NCBI GenBank assembly: GCA_947503555.1
Contig: CANNEE010000012.1
Coordinates: forward strand, 1-64,000
Direction of reading: 5' to 3'
Length of the DNA stretch: 64,000 nt
From: an uncultured Shewanella sp.
GTDB taxonomy: Bacteria > Pseudomonadota > Gammaproteobacteria > Enterobacterales > Shewanellaceae
Both the position numbers and the translations under genes were made by a program. Position 1 is the stretch's first letter, and every line of letters begins with the position of its first letter. Positions 55,307 through 64,000 of this stretch are shown piece after piece. A model generated the notes under the pieces. It did no database searches. It worked only from the letters and a program-made list of their open reading frames with translations, and was not told where the DNA came from.

Positions 55307-57502
55307 ATGGCCCAATTTGTTGAAGTCGCCTTACCCGTTCCCTTAAGGCGCGCCTTCAGTTATCAACTCCCCGATGAGCTTACACCCCACACCCAAATCG
55401 GCGTTAGGGTCGAAGTCCCCTTTGGCCGACAAAAACTAATCGGCTTAGTTACAAATGTGACTAATGAGTGTCAATTAGAGCCTAAACAGATAAAGTCGAT
55501 CATTCAAGTCTTTGACGACGCACCACTACTTCCAAAATCACTTTATAAATTAACCCAATGGGCCGCTCGCTACTATTTTTGCAGCCTAGGACAGATGCTA
55601 ACCCAAGCGCTGCCCGTGGCTCTGCGTAAAGGCCAAGATGCTACAGCCAGTGCCATAGGTTATTGGCAGCTTACAAACAAAGGTCAGCAGCTAGATATCG
55701 CCACCTTGAAACGTGCTCCGGCCCAAAAGCGCATCATAGAACTGTTACAACAGGGGGAGCTCACTCAAGCTGACTTTGCTCAGCAGGAGCTAAGTAAAAC
55801 TGCGCTTAAGGCCTTAATAGAAAAAGAGTGGGTCGAAGAAAAGTTTAGGCAGGTAAAAGTCGACTTAAGTTGGCGCGATGAGCTGCAAATGGATGAAATA
55901 CCCCATAAGCTCAATAAAGAGCAGGCTGTTGCAGTGGCCACGCTTAATCAAAACCAAGGCTATCAATGCTCGCTACTGGAAGGGATCACTGGCTCAGGTA
56001 AAACCGAAGTCTATTTAGCCGTACTTGAACAAACCTTGAAAGCGGGTAAACAAGCACTGATTTTAGTGCCAGAGATAGGCCTGACACCTCAGACAATCAA
56101 TCGTTTCAAGCGCAGGTTCAATGTCACCTTAGCAGTGCTGCATTCAGGGCTGACTGATAACCAGCGTCTAGATGCATGGCGTCTTGCTCGTTCAGGAGAA
56201 GCGGCGATTATCATAGGCACTCGCTCAGCCCTCTTCACCCCTATGGCCTTTCCAGGATTGATCATTCTCGATGAAGAGCACGATGCCAGCTTTAAACAGC
56301 AAGACGGCATCGGCTACCATGCTCGAGACTTAGCAGTCATGCGGGGGCATCTGGAAAACATTCCAGTGATTCTTGGCTCGGCAACGCCCTCTTTAGAAAC
56401 CCTAAATAATGCGCTAGATGGACGCTATCAGCACTTACACTTGGGCCAAAGAGCCGGCGCGGCACAAAAGGTTCGTCAAGGCATTATCGATATTCGTAAT
56501 CAGCCTTTGAAAACCGGTATGTCCCATGCACTCATTAATGAGATGCGAATTCACTTAGATGCCGGTAATCAGGTGTTGCTGTTTCTTAACCGCCGTGGAT
56601 TTGCCCCCGCTCTACTTTGCCAAGAGTGCGGGCATCTCCATGAGTGTGATCGCTGTGACGCCTTCTTTACCGTGCACCAGAACCTTGGAGAGATCCGCTG
56701 CCACCACTGTGGTAATCAATATGCGATTCCTAGGCAGTGCCACCAATGTGGCTCGACCATGTTGATGGGGCAAGGTATAGGTACAGAGCAACTTGAAGCC
56801 GCCATAGCCCAAGAGTTTCCTCAGTACCCAGTGATTCGCATCGACAGGGACAGCACCCGCAGAAAAGGCTCACTGGAAAGCCATCTTAATGCGATTCATC
56901 GAGGGGAATACAAGATATTAGTCGGCACCCAGATGCTAGCAAAAGGGCATCACTTTCCTGATGTCACTCTTGTCGGCTTATTGGATGTTGATGGTGCGCT
57001 TTTTAGCGCAGATTTTCGCGCGCCAGAGCGCTTTGGCCAGCTATATACTCAAGTTGCGGGGCGTGCAGGAAGAGCAAGTAAAGCTGGGACTGTTCTACTA
57101 CAAACCCATCAAAGCGAAAACCCGATTCTCAGAGACCTGCTTCACCGAGGCTATGGTGAGTTTGCTCGCTACCAACTCAAAGAACGCCAAGATGCACTGC
57201 TTCCTCCAGCCTGGCATATGGTATTACTCAGAGCCGAAGCCCATGATGCCAACGATGCAGACCAATTCCTCAATCTCTTTGCCAGCCATTTCACTCCAGA
57301 TGCGGAATTTGAAATTATTGGCCCTATGCCAGCGCCTATGGATAGAAAAGCGGGTAAATATCGCCGCCAGTTAATGGTACAGGCTAAACACAGAAATCGA
57401 CTACAAGCGGAGTTTGAGCGAGTGTTGCCCATCATAGAGGCCCTGCCAGAAGCCAAACGCTGCCGTTGGAGTCTAGATAGGGATCCGCAAGACCTATTGT
57501 AA
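55307..57502 (+). CDS. priA: Primosomal helicase PriA
   Basis: A 731-residue PriA. An N-terminal 3' DNA-binding domain opens with VEVALPVPLRRAFSY; Walker A is GITGSGKTEVYL and the Walker B box is ILDEEHD. The two zinc-binding clusters (CQECGHLHECDRCDAF and CHHCGNQYAIPRQCHQCG) are complete. It restarts collapsed replication forks by loading DnaB through PriB and DnaT. It is the last widely conserved gene before the accessory region. Confidence 0.97.
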   Translation: MAQFVEVALPVPLRRAFSYQLPDELTPHTQIGVRVEVPFGRQKLIGLVTNVTNECQLEPKQIKSIIQVFDDAPLLPKSLYKLTQWAARYYFCSLGQMLTQALPVALRKGQDATASAIGYWQLTNKGQQLDIATLKRAPAQKRIIELLQQGELTQADFAQQELSKTALKALIEKEWVEEKFRQVKVDLSWRDELQMDEIPHKLNKEQAVAVATLNQNQGYQCSLLEGITGSGKTEVYLAVLEQTLKAGKQALILVPEIGLTPQTINRFKRRFNVTLAVLHSGLTDNQRLDAWRLARSGEAAIIIGTRSALFTPMAFPGLIILDEEHDASFKQQDGIGYHARDLAVMRGHLENIPVILGSATPSLETLNNALDGRYQHLHLGQRAGAAQKVRQGIIDIRNQPLKTGMSHALINEMRIHLDAGNQVLLFLNRRGFAPALLCQECGHLHECDRCDAFFTVHQNLGEIRCHHCGNQYAIPRQCHQCGSTMLMGQGIGTEQLEAAIAQEFPQYPVIRIDRDSTRRKGSLESHLNAIHRGEYKILVGTQMLAKGHHFPDVTLVGLLDVDGALFSADFRAPERFGQLYTQVAGRAGRASKAGTVLLQTHQSENPILRDLLHRGYGEFARYQLKERQDALLPPAWHMVLLRAEAHDANDADQFLNLFASHFTPDAEFEIIGPMPAPMDRKAGKYRRQLMVQAKHRNRLQAEFERVLPIIEALPEAKRCRWSLDRDPQDLL

Positions 57503-57507
57503 GCATT

Positions 57508-57539
57508 TGAGGGGGCACACTAGGGTGTGTGTTCCCTCA
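57508..57539 (+). terminator. Hairpin after priA
   Basis: A stem of 13 bp with two G-T pairs (TGAGGGGGCACAC against GTGTGTTCCCTCA) has a 6-nt loop, 5 bp after the priA stop. No T-tract follows, so termination is uncertain. Confidence 0.45.
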
Positions 57540-57704
57540 GCAGGATCTTTAGCTTTGATGGGAGTCTATGTGTCAAAAAAGCGCTCTCCCTTGAAAAGTT
57601 CACCTTTCACATGAATAAGCTAAAAAACACCGACAACGATTGATAATGAACGAGTAAGCATTCACCTAGACTCGAGCCATAGTCAATCGATAGAAGTGAA
57701 TGCC

Positions 57705-60560
57705 ATGCTGCAAAACATCAAAATTCATAGCCAACAAGCGCTCGCCATCACGGCCCCATCAACTGAGGAAAACCATGGCAGCGTGAGCAAGAGTCGCGTA
57801 TTCACAGCATCAACAGATAAAGACAGTGCTCGAATCGCTAACCGCAGCGAGAGCAGCTATGATATGGCAGGGCTGAGTGCTAGCCAAATCACCACCAAAA
57901 CCAATATCAATCAAGTCTATATTAAAGACTTAGTTGTCATCCTACTGACCTTAAGAGAGCAGCTAGCATTAACCGAACTGAGCGCCAAAAAAGCCAAAAC
58001 GATCTCAGACAAGCTGGGCAATATAGCCCAAATATTACAGGGCAACGACACCAATGCAGGAAAGTTATCGGCCAAAGAGATCGCGCTCATCTCACTTAAC
58101 TTTGAAGATCTTAGCCATTCAATTCCTGTTAAAAAATCGACCGCTAATATCAAGGAGCTGACTCAATTATTAGCCAATAATCTAGCCAGCACTTGGCTGC
58201 AAAAAGAGAAAGCGATTCAAATAAAAGAGTGGGTACAAACACAGTCTCCCAGCTTCAAGCCAGGAGCAGCTTCAGTCAAATCCCTATCCGTTGGCGTTAA
58301 TGCAGGCGCCAATTTATTGCAGCTACCCAGCGTGTCGGGCAATGTCGGCCCCTATGTCAACGCCGGGGTTACAGGCACGATTGGCAGAGCCATGACAGCC
58401 GATGATGACGGCGGTATGTTTGCAGACAAATTTGCTAAGGTCAGCGGTAAAATCTCGGCAGGGGCAGAAATCGGCGTTGGTAATCACTTAGGTCTCAAAG
58501 CTGGCGGTGAAGTCCAATATAGCAGAACGCGCGCCGCCACTAAATTCTACGATGGCCCCCAAAGCTATGCCGAAGCAGAGATGCACCATACAAGTAAAGT
58601 CAGCAGAAATAGTTACTTAAACCTCAAACCCAATAAGATCACTAAAGCGATTAAATCTCTATTTCCTAGTCAGTCTGAAATGCAACAGATAGATAAAATT
58701 CAGCAACTAGCGGTCAATGGCCAACAAAGGCTCACTCAGCTATTAAGCGGACTAGGTGTGAGCAACACCCTCAAAGCCGTGGCACCACAATATGCCAGAG
58801 CCAATGTCGACCACTATAGTTTGACCTCTCGTCAAGCTAAAGCCGAAGCTGTGGCCAAAGTGGGCTTATCCAAAATCAAAATGGCTGCTGCCGAAGCCTC
58901 TGTCACCCTGTCGCAAACCTATGGCGATATAGGCATACATGTGCCGAAAAACTTCAGCCAAGCCATCAAGGAAAATCGCTTACGTCTACTGGAGTTACCA
59001 AGTAACTATTACCAACATGCCAGCGAACTCATTGCTCACACTCCTCAAGCACAACTCGCGGCAACCAGCATTACCGCCATGGGGTTACTGGAAGCCGACG
59101 TCAAAGCCTATTACTCGGCGGTCAAGGAATACGACTATCAAAAGTCTTTAGGACTCAATGCCAATAAAGCATTACAAAAAACCATGGCACAGCAAAAACA
59201 TGTCATTGAACAAAGGTGGGGCGCGATAGGCCGCCATCAATTTATTCAGTTTGCCGCCGCCTCTCATGCGGTATTAGCCGACAAGATAACTCAGCATAAG
59301 GATCAGTTGACCACAATCGAGGTTAAACGCAGTCAGGGACTCATCAGTGCATTGGGGACGCGTATTTATCAACCCGAGATCCAGCACTCTCCTCGCCGCC
59401 TCGATAAGCTAGTCAACTTCAATAAAGAGTTTATGATTAAACTCAATGACACTACCGCTAGCTTTAATATCAGCGCAGGACCGCTTTCTGGCACACTTGC
59501 GATTACCCATAAAGACCGCACCCACCCCAGTATCGTCAGGGAAGGCAAATATATTGATATCAGCTTCACTCTGGCGGCATCGGCGGGAGTCAGCACGGTC
59601 AATTTCGTCAAAGATCTCAACAAAAAACTAAAACACAAAATAGACAGCACGCTAAAAGAGCAAGGCATAGACAACATTAATGAGTACAGCTTTTTACCCG
59701 GTACCTCAAATGCCCTTGCTGGTACCTATATGATCCGTCTATTTAAGCCTACCCACGACCAATATCAGGTTGAACAGCAGTATCGCAAACTATTTAGTCG
59801 CCAGCTTGCTACCGTCTCGACCGATACCGACTTATCAGGCAATGTCACAGTCACGCCAGGAATCAGTGTTGGTGCCAGCTTAGCAGTGAATAAATCTGCA
59901 ACACGGGTAGCGGGTGAAACCTTGGGAACTAAAGATCTTACCTACCCAAGCATGATGTATAAGAGCTTTTTTGAACGTAATGATCACGATCCAAAAAATC
60001 AAGAATGGCAAGATTTTACTAAACAGCATAAAAACGAGCTCAAGCAACTGTTCCAAAACCTAGCTAAGCCCAAAGAAAGAGTACACAAGGATGCCTTGGC
60101 TTTGCTCAAGCAAGGAATAGAAAGGGCAGAATTAACGGCTGATAAGCAGGCTATCCTCAGTGCTAAACGGTTTAAAGATGAGTTTATCGAGAGTATGCAG
60201 CACCTAAAGCAATCGCCTAAAGATGACTATTACTATAATCAGGCACTCAAGCACTTTAACACTCTGCTTAAATATCAAATTCCAGCAATTGATCAAGCCT
60301 TTGCAGGTCGTCTGAAAAATAAAGCCACAGAGCTCAATGCCGATTCTGGTCTCAGCTCAGGCTCAATTCTATTTAACCGTATCTCAAGTCGAAGAAAACA
60401 AAGACCAGAGACCATAGCGCCTAAGCCAAAGCTGCAAACTGTTAATGATCAAATAAAGCCGCTCACGCCATCGGCACCGACTCTTGATGATATTAACGAT
60501 GAAGCCCAGCCACTGACTCCAACAGTCCCTGCACTGGCCGACATAAATCGTCCCTATTAA
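57705..60560 (+). CDS. Large unrecognised protein, effector- or toxin-like
   Basis: A 951-residue protein not recognised as a known family. It has no signal peptide. Residues about 60-180 are helical. A glycine-rich, alternating-pattern beta region follows (GVNAGANLLQLP, NVGPYVNAGVTGTIG, ISAGAEIGVGNHLGLKAGGEV), then a long helical part (320-590). Two further beta blocks of similar style occur (FNISAGPLSGTLAITH, NVTVTPGISVGASLAVN), then charged helices and a Pro-rich tail with two imperfect PLTPxxPxLxDIN repeats. This mix recalls secreted pore-forming or type III effector proteins such as AvrE/DspE, but that link is speculative. ATG 57705 is chosen over GTG 57696; no strong ribosome site is seen. 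Confidence 0.65.
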   Translation: MLQNIKIHSQQALAITAPSTEENHGSVSKSRVFTASTDKDSARIANRSESSYDMAGLSASQITTKTNINQVYIKDLVVILLTLREQLALTELSAKKAKTISDKLGNIAQILQGNDTNAGKLSAKEIALISLNFEDLSHSIPVKKSTANIKELTQLLANNLASTWLQKEKAIQIKEWVQTQSPSFKPGAASVKSLSVGVNAGANLLQLPSVSGNVGPYVNAGVTGTIGRAMTADDDGGMFADKFAKVSGKISAGAEIGVGNHLGLKAGGEVQYSRTRAATKFYDGPQSYAEAEMHHTSKVSRNSYLNLKPNKITKAIKSLFPSQSEMQQIDKIQQLAVNGQQRLTQLLSGLGVSNTLKAVAPQYARANVDHYSLTSRQAKAEAVAKVGLSKIKMAAAEASVTLSQTYGDIGIHVPKNFSQAIKENRLRLLELPSNYYQHASELIAHTPQAQLAATSITAMGLLEADVKAYYSAVKEYDYQKSLGLNANKALQKTMAQQKHVIEQRWGAIGRHQFIQFAAASHAVLADKITQHKDQLTTIEVKRSQGLISALGTRIYQPEIQHSPRRLDKLVNFNKEFMIKLNDTTASFNISAGPLSGTLAITHKDRTHPSIVREGKYIDISFTLAASAGVSTVNFVKDLNKKLKHKIDSTLKEQGIDNINEYSFLPGTSNALAGTYMIRLFKPTHDQYQVEQQYRKLFSRQLATVSTDTDLSGNVTVTPGISVGASLAVNKSATRVAGETLGTKDLTYPSMMYKSFFERNDHDPKNQEWQDFTKQHKNELKQLFQNLAKPKERVHKDALALLKQGIERAELTADKQAILSAKRFKDEFIESMQHLKQSPKDDYYYNQALKHFNTLLKYQIPAIDQAFAGRLKNKATELNADSGLSSGSILFNRISSRRKQRPETIAPKPKLQTVNDQIKPLTPSAPTLDDINDEAQPLTPTVPALADINRPY

Positions 60561-60579
60561 CCGTCGTAATCAAAACAAT

Positions 60580-60607
60580 AAAAGCCAATACCTGAGTATT
60601 GGCTTTT
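60580..60607. terminator. Bidirectional terminator
   Basis: A perfect 11-bp stem AAAAGCCAATA/TATTGGCTTTT with a 6-nt loop sits between the convergent large unknown gene and the hsp20 gene. Confidence 0.9.
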
Positions 60608-60623
60608 GCTTATCGCAACTGAA

Positions 60624-61097
60624 CTAATCCTGATAATCCACCTTGATTTGCTGGGCAGCATTTCTCACTTCTGCAGGCTTAGGGATTTGAATCGCAAGCA
60701 CACCTTTCACATACTTGGCATGAATATCATCGATATCAGGGGCAAAACCTAAGGCGATACGACGATGGAAAGCACCAAATGAGCGTTCTTTAAGATGGTA
60801 ACCTTTGTCATCTTTTTCCTGCTCAAGGTTTTTCTCGCCTTTAATATTAAGGTAATTACCTACCACACTGACCTGAATATCTTTTTCATCCATATCAGGC
60901 AGTTCAGCCTTGATCTCAAAGGATTCATCATTTTCTTTGACATCAATAGCAGGGAAGTTTCTAGCTTGCGCTAATCTCGCCTCAGGCCAGTTTGTCCACC
61001 AGTCATTGGATAGATCATCAAACATAGTATCTAACCGAGATTGCAATGCGGTTCTCATATCATCTTTAGAAAAGATGGAAGGAATTAAGCTTCTCAT
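60624..61097 (-). CDS. Small heat shock protein, Hsp20 family
   Basis: A 157-residue alpha-crystallin-type chaperone. Residues about 45-145 form the ACD domain: FPAIDVKENDESFEIKAELP, VVGNYLNIKGEK, the RSFGAFHRRIALG segment, and the GVLAIQIPK motif near the C-terminus. It holds unfolding proteins in a refoldable state. AAGGAGG sits a normal distance before the ATG. No clear sigma-32 promoter is found upstream. It is convergent with the unknown large gene. Confidence 0.93.
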   Translation of the reverse strand: MRSLIPSIFSKDDMRTALQSRLDTMFDDLSNDWWTNWPEARLAQARNFPAIDVKENDESFEIKAELPDMDEKDIQVSVVGNYLNIKGEKNLEQEKDDKGYHLKERSFGAFHRRIALGFAPDIDDIHAKYVKGVLAIQIPKPAEVRNAAQQIKVDYQD

Positions 61098-61363
61098 AAC
61101 AGCCTCCTTAATCTTTCTCCTCTATCTAGAGTGTCAGTTGACTAACCAAAACAGGGCGCCAACACTTGGTCGGTTCCCTACTATAAGTTTAGTTTTTAAG
61201 ATCAATAGCCAAGTATGATTCAGCAAGTTATTTGCGCGAAGTCAAGCTTCAATAAAATAAAGTTTCACCGCAAATAATCAATGAGTTACAAACCAATCAT
61301 GGTTCAATTTATGCTTGTAACTATTGATATTGAAATCAGTAACTCCTTTAGCTCTCCGCCATG
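61098..61363. other. Intergenic region upstream of hsp20
   Basis: This stretch should carry the hsp20 promoter on the minus strand, but no good sigma-32 pair (CTTGAA with CCCCAT) was found. A loose inverted repeat AGTTACAA/TTGTAACT flanks 61284-61322. Nothing else is evident. Confidence 0.4.
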
Positions 61364-61394
61364 AAAAAGCCCAGCAAAAAATGCTGGGCTTTTT
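61364..61394. terminator. Intrinsic terminator after the ABM-fold gene
   Basis: A perfect 13-bp stem AAAAAGCCCAGCA/TGCTGGGCTTTTT with a 5-A loop lies 30 bp after the stop of the leftward ABM-type gene. Its symmetric A and T runs allow termination in both directions. Confidence 0.9.
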
Positions 61395-61423
61395 CATAAT
61401 GCTATTGCTAGTAGAAGAATCGA

Positions 61424-61750
61424 CTACTCTTCTGGAGTCTCATGGATCACTTCTTCATAATCCTGAATCACCTGTGCCAAGCGAATACGGTATGAGTTAA
61501 ACAGATTAGGCACGATACCACTTTCCTCGGCAATACTATGGGCCATCTGGTTACGCCATTGGGTAATAGATTCAATATCTTCCCAAAACGATAGGCTTAG
61601 CACCTTGCCGTCATCCACTAAGCTTTCGAAACGCTCAATAGAGATCAAACCTTCTCTTCCCTCTAAAAACTGACGCATCTCTTCAGCAACGTTCAAGTAC
61701 TCTTGTTTACCATCTTTGGTTGGCTTTACTTCAAAAATAACGGCAATCAT
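61424..61750 (-). CDS. Antibiotic biosynthesis monooxygenase-fold protein
   Basis: A 108-residue small alpha/beta-barrel protein of the ABM type (MIAVIFEVKPTKDGKQEYLN, LSFWEDIESITQWRNQ). Members are cofactor-free oxygenases, haem-degrading enzymes or have no known activity, so only the fold is firm. I chose the ATG at 61750, with GGAGAGAG upstream; an in-frame TTG 18 bp earlier is less likely. It stands between hsp20 and the RND pump gene, 145 bp downstream of the pump stop. Confidence 0.8.
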   Translation of the reverse strand: MIAVIFEVKPTKDGKQEYLNVAEEMRQFLEGREGLISIERFESLVDDGKVLSLSFWEDIESITQWRNQMAHSIAEESGIVPNLFNSYRIRLAQVIQDYEEVIHETPEE

Positions 61751-61895
61751 AACTCTCTCCTTTGACAAGTTAATTCAGCTTAACCCATCAACACATGAGT
61801 TGCATGCAATATCTTGTTGATATTGTTCACACAATAACCATAGATAAGCGCACAGACTTGTCATCACAATCTAGGCCCCTATCGCTTCACTTCAT

Positions 61896-64000
61896 TTAGC
61901 TTAAGCTCTCTTTTCGATAGCAATAAGTATAGAGGGTTGGCAGTACGAGTAGTGTTAAGGCTGTCGAGCTAAACAGGCCACCAATAATCACCACAGCCAA
62001 AGGCTTTTGGATCTCACTTCCCACACCGCTTGATAGCAAAATAGGAATCAGCCCCAAAGCTGAGGTCAAAGCCGTCATTAACACAGGACGTAAACGCCCG
62101 ACTGTCCCCTCGTACACACAGTCAAACAACGGCTCGCCAGTTTGACGACGCTGATTAATCGCATCCACCAGCACCACCCCATTAAGAACCGCCACTCCGA
62201 ATAAAGTGATAAAACCGATGGAGCTAGGCACAGACAGATAGGTGCCAGTGACATAAAGCGCAACCACACCACCAATCAAGGCTAATGGCACATTGGCCAT
62301 AATCAAGGCCACCTGTTTAATTGAGCCAAATGAGAAATAGAGCAGCAATGCAATCAGCGTAATTGAGATAGGCACCACTAGCATGAGTTTCTGCTGCGCT
62401 CTTTGTTGATTCTCATACTGGCCTCCCACCACTAGCGTATAACCCGGTGGTAAGTCAGCTTGTGGCACAAGAGCATAGATATCCTTCACCACAGAGCCCA
62501 TATCTCGCCCCGACACATTGGCCTGTACTACCACTCGGCGCTGCACATCATCACGACGAATATTGGGCGGCGCCATCTCTATCTCCACATCGGCGACGTC
62601 ACCCAGACGTACTAGGGTGCCGTTAGCACCGGTTAACAATATATCTTTTAGCACATCTGGCGAGCTACGATGCTGCTTGGCAAAGCGCACATGGATATCG
62701 TATCTAGCGTTGCCATCTATCACCTGCCCAGCACTGACACCACCTATCCCCTGACTCACTAAATTCATAATGTCATCGACATTTAAGCCATAGCGAGCCA
62801 GCATATTCCGTTTAGGTCTCACCACCAGCTGAGCTTCACCGCTTACCTGTTCTAAGGAGACTCCAACCGTCCCCTCGATGGCTGACACTAGCTCGGTGAG
62901 CTTTTGACCTTTTTCAGACAAAATATCCAGATCAGGACCAAATAACTTAATGGCCAGTTGCGCCTTCACGCCAGACAACAACTCATCGACTCGAGTGGCA
63001 ATAGGCTGAGAGAAGGTTAGCAGCAAACCAGGGTGCGCCGACAGCTTATGTTCCATCAGTTCCTGCAGCTCGATACGACTAGTGGCGGATGCCCACTGAT
63101 CAATTGGCTTAAGGCCGATATAGATTTCGATATTATTCACAGGCTCAGGGTCGCCACCTAACTCGGCGGCACCAATACGACTCAGTGCATACTCAACCTC
63201 GGGAAACTCAAGCAGCATTGCCTCAAGCTTAGGTGCAACATCAAGGGAAGTAGACAAGCTCGCCGTAGGCGCTAACGTCACCCGCAAGTTGATAGTGCCC
63301 TCTTCAAGCTCTGGCACAAACTCAGTCCCTAAACGCGGCAATAAACTCATAGTGGCCACAAATAGTGTGGCAGCCAAAAGCATCACAGTTCTTGGGCTGG
63401 TCATGACTCCCTTTAGCATCCAGCGATAGCCAGACTCAATAGGTCGTAATAAAAGACTTGATTTAGGAGTGACTCCAGATTTAAACAGGTATACAGCGAT
63501 AGCAGGTACTGCCACTAGAGCCACAACTAGGGCTGACATCATAGCCAATATGATGCTCGTCGCCATAGGCTGGAATAACTTGCCCTCCACTCCCTCTAAG
63601 GTAAACAGAGGCGCAAACACCACAATGATAATGGCAGTCGCAAAAAAGATGGGACTACACACCTCTTTGGCCGCATTCAGTACTTGTGAGTCAATACGTT
63701 TTGATGGCTGCTCCTCATCCGCTTGCTCTGTTTGAGCACGACTCAGGTGCTTAAAGATGTTTTCCACCATCACCACTGAGCCATCAACTAGCATACCGAT
63801 AGCGACCGCCAATCCCCCCAGAGACATGAGGTTGGCCGACATACCATAGTAAGACATGATTAACAGTGCCAAACCTATGGAGACAGGAATGGATAGCAGT
63901 ACCAGTAATGTCGCGCGAATATTGACTAAAAATAGCGCCAAGATCACCACAATAAATACAAACGCCATTAACAGCGCATCTCGCACCGTGGTAACCGCTT
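61896..64000 (-). CDS. HME-type RND efflux pump, inner-membrane subunit (partial)
   Basis: The gene runs off the right edge: about 701 residues are present, roughly the C-terminal two thirds of a protein expected to have about 1030. The membrane motif AIGMLVDGSVVMVENIF is in TM4; like CusA, and unlike CzcA, an Ala replaces the Asp of the DFG-VDGA motif. Porter-domain and C-terminal TM segments follow (GTEFVPELEEGTINLR, GVAVLNGVVLVDAINQRR). It belongs to the heavy-metal efflux RND group, but which metal it moves cannot be told. Its adaptor and outer-membrane partner would lie to the right. Confidence 0.9.
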   Translation of the reverse strand, partial: AVTTVRDALLMAFVFIVVILALFLVNIRATLLVLLSIPVSIGLALLIMSYYGMSANLMSLGGLAVAIGMLVDGSVVMVENIFKHLSRAQTEQADEEQPSKRIDSQVLNAAKEVCSPIFFATAIIIVVFAPLFTLEGVEGKLFQPMATSIILAMMSALVVALVAVPAIAVYLFKSGVTPKSSLLLRPIESGYRWMLKGVMTSPRTVMLLAATLFVATMSLLPRLGTEFVPELEEGTINLRVTLAPTASLSTSLDVAPKLEAMLLEFPEVEYALSRIGAAELGGDPEPVNNIEIYIGLKPIDQWASATSRIELQELMEHKLSAHPGLLLTFSQPIATRVDELLSGVKAQLAIKLFGPDLDILSEKGQKLTELVSAIEGTVGVSLEQVSGEAQLVVRPKRNMLARYGLNVDDIMNLVSQGIGGVSAGQVIDGNARYDIHVRFAKQHRSSPDVLKDILLTGANGTLVRLGDVADVEIEMAPPNIRRDDVQRRVVVQANVSGRDMGSVVKDIYALVPQADLPPGYTLVVGGQYENQQRAQQKLMLVVPISITLIALLLYFSFGSIKQVALIMANVPLALIGGVVALYVTGTYLSVPSSIGFITLFGVAVLNGVVLVDAINQRRQTGEPLFDCVYEGTVGRLRPVLMTALTSALGLIPILLSSGVGSEIQKPLAVVIIGGLFSSTALTLLVLPTLYTYCYRKESLS

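Noticed and set aside
61098-61260. Sigma-32 heat-shock promoter for hsp20
   Set aside because: CTTGAC-like boxes occur but none is paired with a CCCCAT-type -10 at proper distance.
61284-61322. Inverted repeat AGTTACAA/TTGTAACT as an operator
   Set aside because: Arms are only 8 bp with a 23-nt gap, far from the nearest start codon; chance is likely.

Overview
The window reads as chromosomal DNA of a marine gammaproteobacterium, most likely a Shewanella. The main reasons are a complete MSHA type IV pilus locus in the Vibrio/Shewanella gene order, the adjoining mreBCD-maf-rng-yhdP-nitrilase-tldD block, the maeB-rpmE-fimV-like-priA block, and rRNA control signals of the enteric/Shewanella type. 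This is inferred from gene content; no species was identified by database search.

Layout. 1-450 holds the promoter region and leader of a leftward rRNA operon whose 16S gene lies outside the window: two sigma-70 promoters, a boxA antiterminator and two DnaA-box-like sites. 0.45-9.4 kb is a mixed region: a SIMPL-domain periplasmic protein, a TetR regulator divergent from a metallo-beta-lactamase-fold hydrolase with a palindromic operator between them, a periplasmic solute-binding protein, pmbA, darP (yjgA) and a large Ig-like lipoprotein. Two related miniature inverted-repeat elements sit here. 9.5-15.1 kb has ppk2 and a leftward tolC-hlyD-permease-permease exporter operon with no ATPase gene. 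15.1-20 kb is the most accessory-looking part: a long intergenic stretch with hairpins, a small Cys-rich protein plus a STAS-like/HATPase protein, a GNAT acetyltransferase, a MocR-type regulator whose PLP lysine is replaced, and a thioredoxin-fold lipoprotein.

20-32 kb is leftward housekeeping: mreB-mreC-mreD-maf-rng-yhdP-nitrilase-tldD plus a small unknown gene. Cell shape (MreBCD), RNA processing (RNase G), outer-membrane lipid transport (YhdP) and the TldD half of the TldD/PmbA protease are encoded here; PmbA is at 4.5-5.9 kb. 32-52 kb is the MSHA pilus locus, read leftward: csrD/mshH, then mshI, a PilN-like gene, mshJ, K, L, M, N, E, G (assembly machinery), then mshF, B, A, C, D, O, P, Q (pilins and tip proteins). 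MshE carries N-terminal motifs of the c-di-GMP-binding MshEN domain, so attachment is probably c-di-GMP controlled.

52-64 kb: malic enzyme, rpmE (zinc-type L31), a FimV/LysM-like protein, priA, a 951-residue protein of unknown function with glycine-rich beta segments that may be a secreted effector or toxin, an Hsp20 chaperone, an antibiotic-biosynthesis-monooxygenase-fold protein, and the C-terminal two thirds of an HME-type RND efflux pump cut by the window edge.

The best leads for something undescribed are the Cys-rich/STAS-HATPase pair (15.7-17.0 kb), the PLP-less MocR regulator with 30-bp-spaced direct repeats (17.86-19.4 kb), the orphan 951-residue protein (57.7-60.6 kb), the ATPase-less ABC-2 exporter and the two-form MITE family.
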